Positions 60,041-64,000 of a stretch of DNA of 64,000 bases are shown one piece after another; within the stretch, counting starts at the first letter, position 1; each line of letters opens with the position of its first letter. This DNA comes from JAAXGX01 sp965203565. Lineage in GTDB: Bacteria; Acidobacteriota; Vicinamibacteria; Vicinamibacterales; UBA8438. Position numbers and translations under genes: made by a program. Location of the stretch: the NCBI GenBank assembly GCA_965203565.1, contig OZ241896.1:1364001-1428000 (forward strand). The letters are read 5' to 3'. The notes beneath the pieces were generated by a model. The model saw only the letters and a program-made list of their open reading frames with translations, was not told the DNA's origin and ran no database searches.

Positions 60041-62020
60041 TCACGAACCGAGATGAATCGTCTCCTCCCACAGCGCGGTCCAGACGTCGTCCTTCCGCTC
60101 GGTCTGGCCGGTCCTGACGTGATCGACGGCGTACCCCGGCAACCGAACGGCGGCGAGGCATTTTCCGTCGAACAGGGCCTGCGCGGGCAGGTTGAAGTCC
60201 AGGTTGTCGTGACCGTCTCGAACGCGGTGGTCAGGCAGGTCGCCCGCGTCCGCGGGAACGACGTGCAGGAAGAAGCGCGCGGCCATGTCGGCCCTGGCGC
60301 ACGGCGCCCTGGCGTACGTCAGGGCGCCGCGGGCGGCGTCGAAGTATACGTCGTAGTGCGCGCGAGCAGCCGGCGCGCCCTGCGTCAGCGACCGGTGCGT
60401 CTCGCGGATGCGGCCCACGTGCAGGTGGAAGTCGTCCAGGAACGCCGGGTCGAGGCCGTATACGCTGACCATCGTGTTGCCGTACGCCTTTCTGGTCCAG
60501 ACCTCCGGAGCATAGACCTCGAGCGAGGGCATCGTGGCTCTGACGGCGAAATCGGCGCGGCGGCCGCGGCACCAGCGCCGATGAGCAACGGTGTTTCTCC
60601 CTCTGATTCTCTTTCTTTGCGCTTCGGAGAGTAGCTGATGATTGTCGCGCGCTCCTCCCGTCAGGCATAGGCTGGTCGACGGCCAGGTTCGCGCCAGATG
60701 ACGCAGCGCGCCGAGGTGCGCCGTCCTCCAGTAGTCCATCTCGTACTGCGTTCGGAGATGCTCCGGCGTCGTCCTGTCGACGAGGACGTTGAAGTAGACG
60801 TGCTGAAGCGGATGGATGCGGGCCATGGCGATCAGGATGCCCGCCGCCGCGACGCCCGCCGCCGCATACGCTCCTCGGCGCGCCCAGGCCGCGTCGCGCG
60901 ACGCCGGCAGGCGCAGCCCGGACGCCGCCAGCAGCGCGAGCGGCGCGTGCAGGAAATACAGGTGCCGCCACCCGTTGTAAGTGTGCGCGCCCAGCGCCGC
61001 CACGGCGAGCGGCGGCGCCGTCAGGCAGGCGGTCAGCAGAAGTTCCAGCCGCAGCGGCGTGTTGCGCAGCGCCCGGCCGGGACGCGCGGCGACGCGCCAC
61101 GCAACGCCGACGACCCCGATGCAACCCAGCAGCAGCGTGAACGGCGGCGTCGTGATGGCGACCCACGTCGGAACGTAACGCCATGGCAGATCGTCCGCAC
61201 GAACCAGTCGTCCCTGAAAAAGTTCCCAGGGAGTGTTCGGGTGTTCGGAGAAGACCCGGAGCGCCTCGGCGAACTCACGCGGGTCGCTCCACAGGTACGG
61301 ACTGACCGCGTACAGCGTCGCGGCGCCCGTCGCCCCGAACGCCGCGGTCGTCTTCAGAACGCGCCGGCGTTCGCTCCGCTGCGCAGCATGGAGCAGGTCC
61401 AACGCCCGCATGCCCAGCACGGCGGCGACGAGCATCAGACCCATGACGCGGAGGTTCGTCAGCACCGCCGCCGCCGCCCCCAGGACCACGAACGCTCGGA
61501 CCGTGTCCTTCTCGAACGCCCGGTGGACCAGGCACAGCGCGATCATGAACATCGACAGGAAGGGGACGTCCTTGCTGTTGAAGAACGCATGGGCGTACAG
61601 ACGGGGATGTAGCAGGAACAGCAGCATCGCCAGGAGAGCGAGCGGTCCGCTGTCGAACAGCCGGCGGGCGAGCAGGAAGCAGGCGAAGCCGCCGCCCAGC
61701 CAGAACAGGTGGGTGGCGTAGTGACGGAGCAGATACGCCGTGCGGCTGTCGTCGAGGCCGAGCGCCCGCTCGGCGAGGAGCAGCGGCAGTTCGAACGCCA
61801 AGCCGTAGTACCGGTCGGAAGCCAAGAGACGATAGCCGCCGCCGACGGACAGTGCGTCGTCGTCGCCCAGGACGTACTCCAGGTTCGCCGCGGCGATGAG
61901 CCGGTGCTCGTTCGCGTCCACCGAGACGCCGTAGTCGCCCACGACGGCGGCGCCCGCGGCGGCGAAGACGACGAGGACCGCCACGGCCCAGCTCTGACAG
62001 GAGATGCGGAAGATCGTCAT
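60041..62020 (-). CDS. polytopic PMT/GT39-like membrane protein, array copy D
   Basis: The protein has 659 residues from ATG 62020, which overlaps the copy E stop by 4 bp. The segment ATMPSLEVYAPEVWTRKAY and following 80 residues are nearly identical to copy E but differ from A-C, which suggests recent duplication or gene conversion. Other features are as in copy A. Confidence 0.75.
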   Translation of the reverse strand: MTIFRISCQSWAVAVLVVFAAAGAAVVGDYGVSVDANEHRLIAAANLEYVLGDDDALSVGGGYRLLASDRYYGLAFELPLLLAERALGLDDSRTAYLLRHYATHLFWLGGGFACFLLARRLFDSGPLALLAMLLFLLHPRLYAHAFFNSKDVPFLSMFMIALCLVHRAFEKDTVRAFVVLGAAAAVLTNLRVMGLMLVAAVLGMRALDLLHAAQRSERRRVLKTTAAFGATGAATLYAVSPYLWSDPREFAEALRVFSEHPNTPWELFQGRLVRADDLPWRYVPTWVAITTPPFTLLLGCIGVVGVAWRVAARPGRALRNTPLRLELLLTACLTAPPLAVAALGAHTYNGWRHLYFLHAPLALLAASGLRLPASRDAAWARRGAYAAAGVAAAGILIAMARIHPLQHVYFNVLVDRTTPEHLRTQYEMDYWRTAHLGALRHLARTWPSTSLCLTGGARDNHQLLSEAQRKRIRGRNTVAHRRWCRGRRADFAVRATMPSLEVYAPEVWTRKAYGNTMVSVYGLDPAFLDDFHLHVGRIRETHRSLTQGAPAARAHYDVYFDAARGALTYARAPCARADMAARFFLHVVPADAGDLPDHRVRDGHDNLDFNLPAQALFDGKCLAAVRLPGYAVDHVRTGQTERKDDVWTALWEETIHLGS

Positions 62021-64000
62021 GGCCGCAACGGATTCACCCGGATCGTCTCCTCCCACAGCGCGGTCCAGACGTCGTTCTTCTGCTCGGTCTGTCCGGTCCT
62101 GACGTGATCGACGGCGTACTTCGGCAATTGAACGGTGGCGAGGCATTTTCCGTCGAACAGCGCCTGCTCGGGCAGGAAGAAGTCCAGGTTGTCGTAACCG
62201 TCTCGAACGCGGTGGTCAGGCAGGTCGTCCGCGTCCGCGGGAACGACGTGCAGGAAGAAACGCGCGGCCAAGTCGGCCGGAACGCACGGCGCTCTGGCGT
62301 ACGTGAGGGCGCCGCGGGCGGCGTCGAAGTATACGTCGTAGTGCGCGCGAGCAGCCGGCGCGCCCTGCGTCAGCGACCGGTGCGTCTCGCGGATCCGGCC
62401 CACGTGCAGGTGGAAGTCGTCCAGGAACGCCGGGTCGAGGCCGTACACGCTGACCATCGTGTTGCCGTACGCCTTCCTGGTCCAGACCTCCGGGGCATGG
62501 ACCCAGACCTCCGGGGCATGGACCTCGAGCGAGGGCATCGTGGCTCTGGCGGCGAAATCGGCGCGTCGGCCGCGGCACGCTTGCCGCCAGGTGTCGGTGA
62601 ATCTGATGCTGATTCGCTGTTTTTGCGCTTCGGAGAGCAGCTGATAATTGTCACCCACTCCTCCCATCAGGCATAGACTGGTCGACGGCCAGGTTCGCGC
62701 CAGATGACGCAGCGCGCCGAGGCCCGTCGTCCTCCAGTAGTCCATCTCGTACTGCGTCCGGAGATGCTCCGGCGTCGTCCTGTCGACGAGGAAGTTGAAG
62801 TAGACGTTCTGAAGCGGATGGATGCGGGCCATGGCGATCAGGATGCCCGCCGCCGCGACGCCCGCCGCCGCATACGTCCCGCGGCGCGCCCAGGCCGCGT
62901 CGCGCGACGCCAGCAGGCGCAGTCCGGACGCCGCCAGCAGCGCGAGCGGCGCGTGCAGGAAATACAGGTGCCGCCACCCGTTGAAGGCGTGCGCGTCCAG
63001 CGCCGCCACGGCGAGCGGCGGCGCCGTCAGACAGGCGGCCGTCAGGCATTCCAGCCGCAGCGGCGTGTTGCGCAGCGCCCGGCCGGGACGCGCGGCGACG
63101 CGCCACGCAGCGCCGACGACCCCGACGCCGCCCAGCAGCAGCGTGAACGGCGGCGTCGTGATGGCGAACCACGTCGGAACGTAACGCCACGGCAGATCGT
63201 CCGCACGAACCAGTCGTCCCTGAAAAAGTTCACAGGGAGTGTTCGGATGTTCGGAGAGCACCCGGAGCGCCTCGGCGAACTGACGCGGGTCGCTCCACAG
63301 GTACGGACTGATCGCGTACAGCGTCGCGGCGCACGCCGCCCCGAATGCGGCGATCGTCTTCAGAATGCGCCTGCGCCCGCTCCGCTGCGCGGCATGGAGC
63401 AGGTCCAGCGCCCGCATGCCCAGCACGGCGGCGAAGAGCATCACGCCCATGATGCGCAGGTTCGTCAGCACCGCCGTCCCCATCCCCAGGACCACGAACG
63501 CGCGGACCGTGTCCTTCTCGAACGCCCGGTGGACCAGGTACAGCGCGATCATGAACATCGACAGGAAGGGGACGTCCTTGCTGTTGAAGAACGCATGGGC
63601 GTACAGGCGGGGATGGAGCAGGAACAGCAGCATCGCCAGGAGAGCGATCGGCCCGCTGTCGAACAGCCGGCGGGCGAGCAGGAAGCAGGCGAAGCCGCCG
63701 CACAGCCAGAACAGGTGGGTGGCGCCGTGACGCAGCAGATACGCCGTGCGGCTGTCGCCGAGGCCGAGCGCCCGCTCGGCAAGGAGCAGCGGCAGCTCGA
63801 ACGCCATGCCGTAGTACCGGTCATGGGCAACGGGAAGATAGCCGGCGCCGGCGGACAGTGCGTCGTCGGCGCCCAGGACGTATTCCAGGTTCGCCGCGGC
63901 GATGAGCCGCTGCTCGTTCGCGTCCACCGAGACGCCGTAGTCGCCCACGACGGCGGCGCCCGCGGCGGCGAAGAAAGCGAGGACCGCGACGGCCCACGTC
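62017..64000 (-). CDS. polytopic PMT/GT39-like membrane protein, array copy E, 5' end outside window
   Basis: The frame is open to the window end; the first visible residues are TWAVAVLAFFAAAG, so only about ten N-terminal residues are missing. It shares its C-terminal half with copy D. It contains a perfect 21-bp tandem duplication (62482-62523) that repeats VHAPEVW in frame. The array may continue outside the window. Confidence 0.75.
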   Translation of the reverse strand, partial: TWAVAVLAFFAAAGAAVVGDYGVSVDANEQRLIAAANLEYVLGADDALSAGAGYLPVAHDRYYGMAFELPLLLAERALGLGDSRTAYLLRHGATHLFWLCGGFACFLLARRLFDSGPIALLAMLLFLLHPRLYAHAFFNSKDVPFLSMFMIALYLVHRAFEKDTVRAFVVLGMGTAVLTNLRIMGVMLFAAVLGMRALDLLHAAQRSGRRRILKTIAAFGAACAATLYAISPYLWSDPRQFAEALRVLSEHPNTPCELFQGRLVRADDLPWRYVPTWFAITTPPFTLLLGGVGVVGAAWRVAARPGRALRNTPLRLECLTAACLTAPPLAVAALDAHAFNGWRHLYFLHAPLALLAASGLRLLASRDAAWARRGTYAAAGVAAAGILIAMARIHPLQNVYFNFLVDRTTPEHLRTQYEMDYWRTTGLGALRHLARTWPSTSLCLMGGVGDNYQLLSEAQKQRISIRFTDTWRQACRGRRADFAARATMPSLEVHAPEVWVHAPEVWTRKAYGNTMVSVYGLDPAFLDDFHLHVGRIRETHRSLTQGAPAARAHYDVYFDAARGALTYARAPCVPADLAARFFLHVVPADADDLPDHRVRDGYDNLDFFLPEQALFDGKCLATVQLPKYAVDHVRTGQTEQKNDVWTALWEETIRVNPLRP

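Larger units (their letters stand above)
53990..64000 (-). repeat. tandem array of five about 2-kb paralogous genes
   Basis: Copies E-D-C-B-A are head to tail. Junctions alternate: E/D and C/B overlap by ATGA, whereas D/C and B/A have a 2-bp gap (TGACCATG). This points to duplication of a two-gene unit of about 4 kb. Confidence 0.85.

Noticed and set aside
1..64000. Prophage or conjugative element
   Set aside because: No integrase, structural phage genes, relaxase or attachment-site pair seen; the only mobile element supported is the IS3-type element.

Overview
The DNA is very GC-rich and comes from a Gram-negative bacterium. It encodes two TonB-dependent receptors, an outer-membrane beta-barrel protein, lipoproteins and proteins with type I secretion signals. 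A receptor of the carboxypeptidase-regulatory/TonB type, together with the overall gene mix, suggests an Acidobacteriota lineage (Vicinamibacteria-like). That placement is inference; no rRNA or marker phylogeny is available here.

Layout. (1) 1-14.8 kb is an envelope/exopolysaccharide region. It holds a GT2 glycosyltransferase cut by the window edge, a DegT-type aminotransferase, an O-acetylation operon (AlgI-like MBOAT plus two AlgJ/AlgX-like proteins), a frameshifted GDSL lipoprotein, a beta-barrel protein, a left-handed beta-helix acyltransferase, an Asp/Asn-hydroxylase-like protein, an asparagine-synthase-like amidotransferase, a GlpD-like oxidoreductase and a methyltransferase. (2) 14.8-27.0 kb is a duplicated block. 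It holds an ATPase/nuclease-like gene, three small coiled-coil membrane proteins, and two large RTX (calcium-binding, type I secreted) genes, each behind the same promoter and a GTCTC microsatellite (13 versus 7 units). It ends with htpG; a truncated htpG/ATPase chimera marks the duplication seam.

(3) 27.1-38.8 kb is the most interesting part: a lasso-peptide type RiPP cluster. It has an exporter, the B2 leader peptidase, a 60-residue precursor, a sulfotransferase, an HPr-kinase-like kinase, a lasso cyclase and a GT8 glycosyltransferase. On the opposite strand are a PqqD-like leader-binding protein, a kinase-sulfotransferase fusion and two 2OG-Fe(II) oxygenases, one of them frameshifted. A nucleotidyltransferase of a type found in lasso clusters lies at 43.8 kb. 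The set suggests an unusually heavily decorated lasso peptide.

(4) 38.8-50.4 kb holds a beta-propeller phytase, a TonB receptor, a cysteine-cluster protein, an IS3-family element inserted in the antitoxin of a toxin-antitoxin pair (3-bp target duplication, ancestral frame restorable), a second TonB receptor, an 11-residue-repeat coiled-coil protein and a tRNA-Thr. (5) 50.5-64 kb holds uvrA, a 3-methyladenine DNA glycosylase, and a tandem array of five paralogous polytopic membrane proteins (GT-C/PMT-like) that runs off the window.

Recurring themes are tandem duplication, minisatellite-built coiled coils, homopolymer tracts and small frameshifts. Several genes are therefore flagged as broken or possibly phase-variable. 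Sequencing error in long homopolymers cannot be excluded from this sequence alone.
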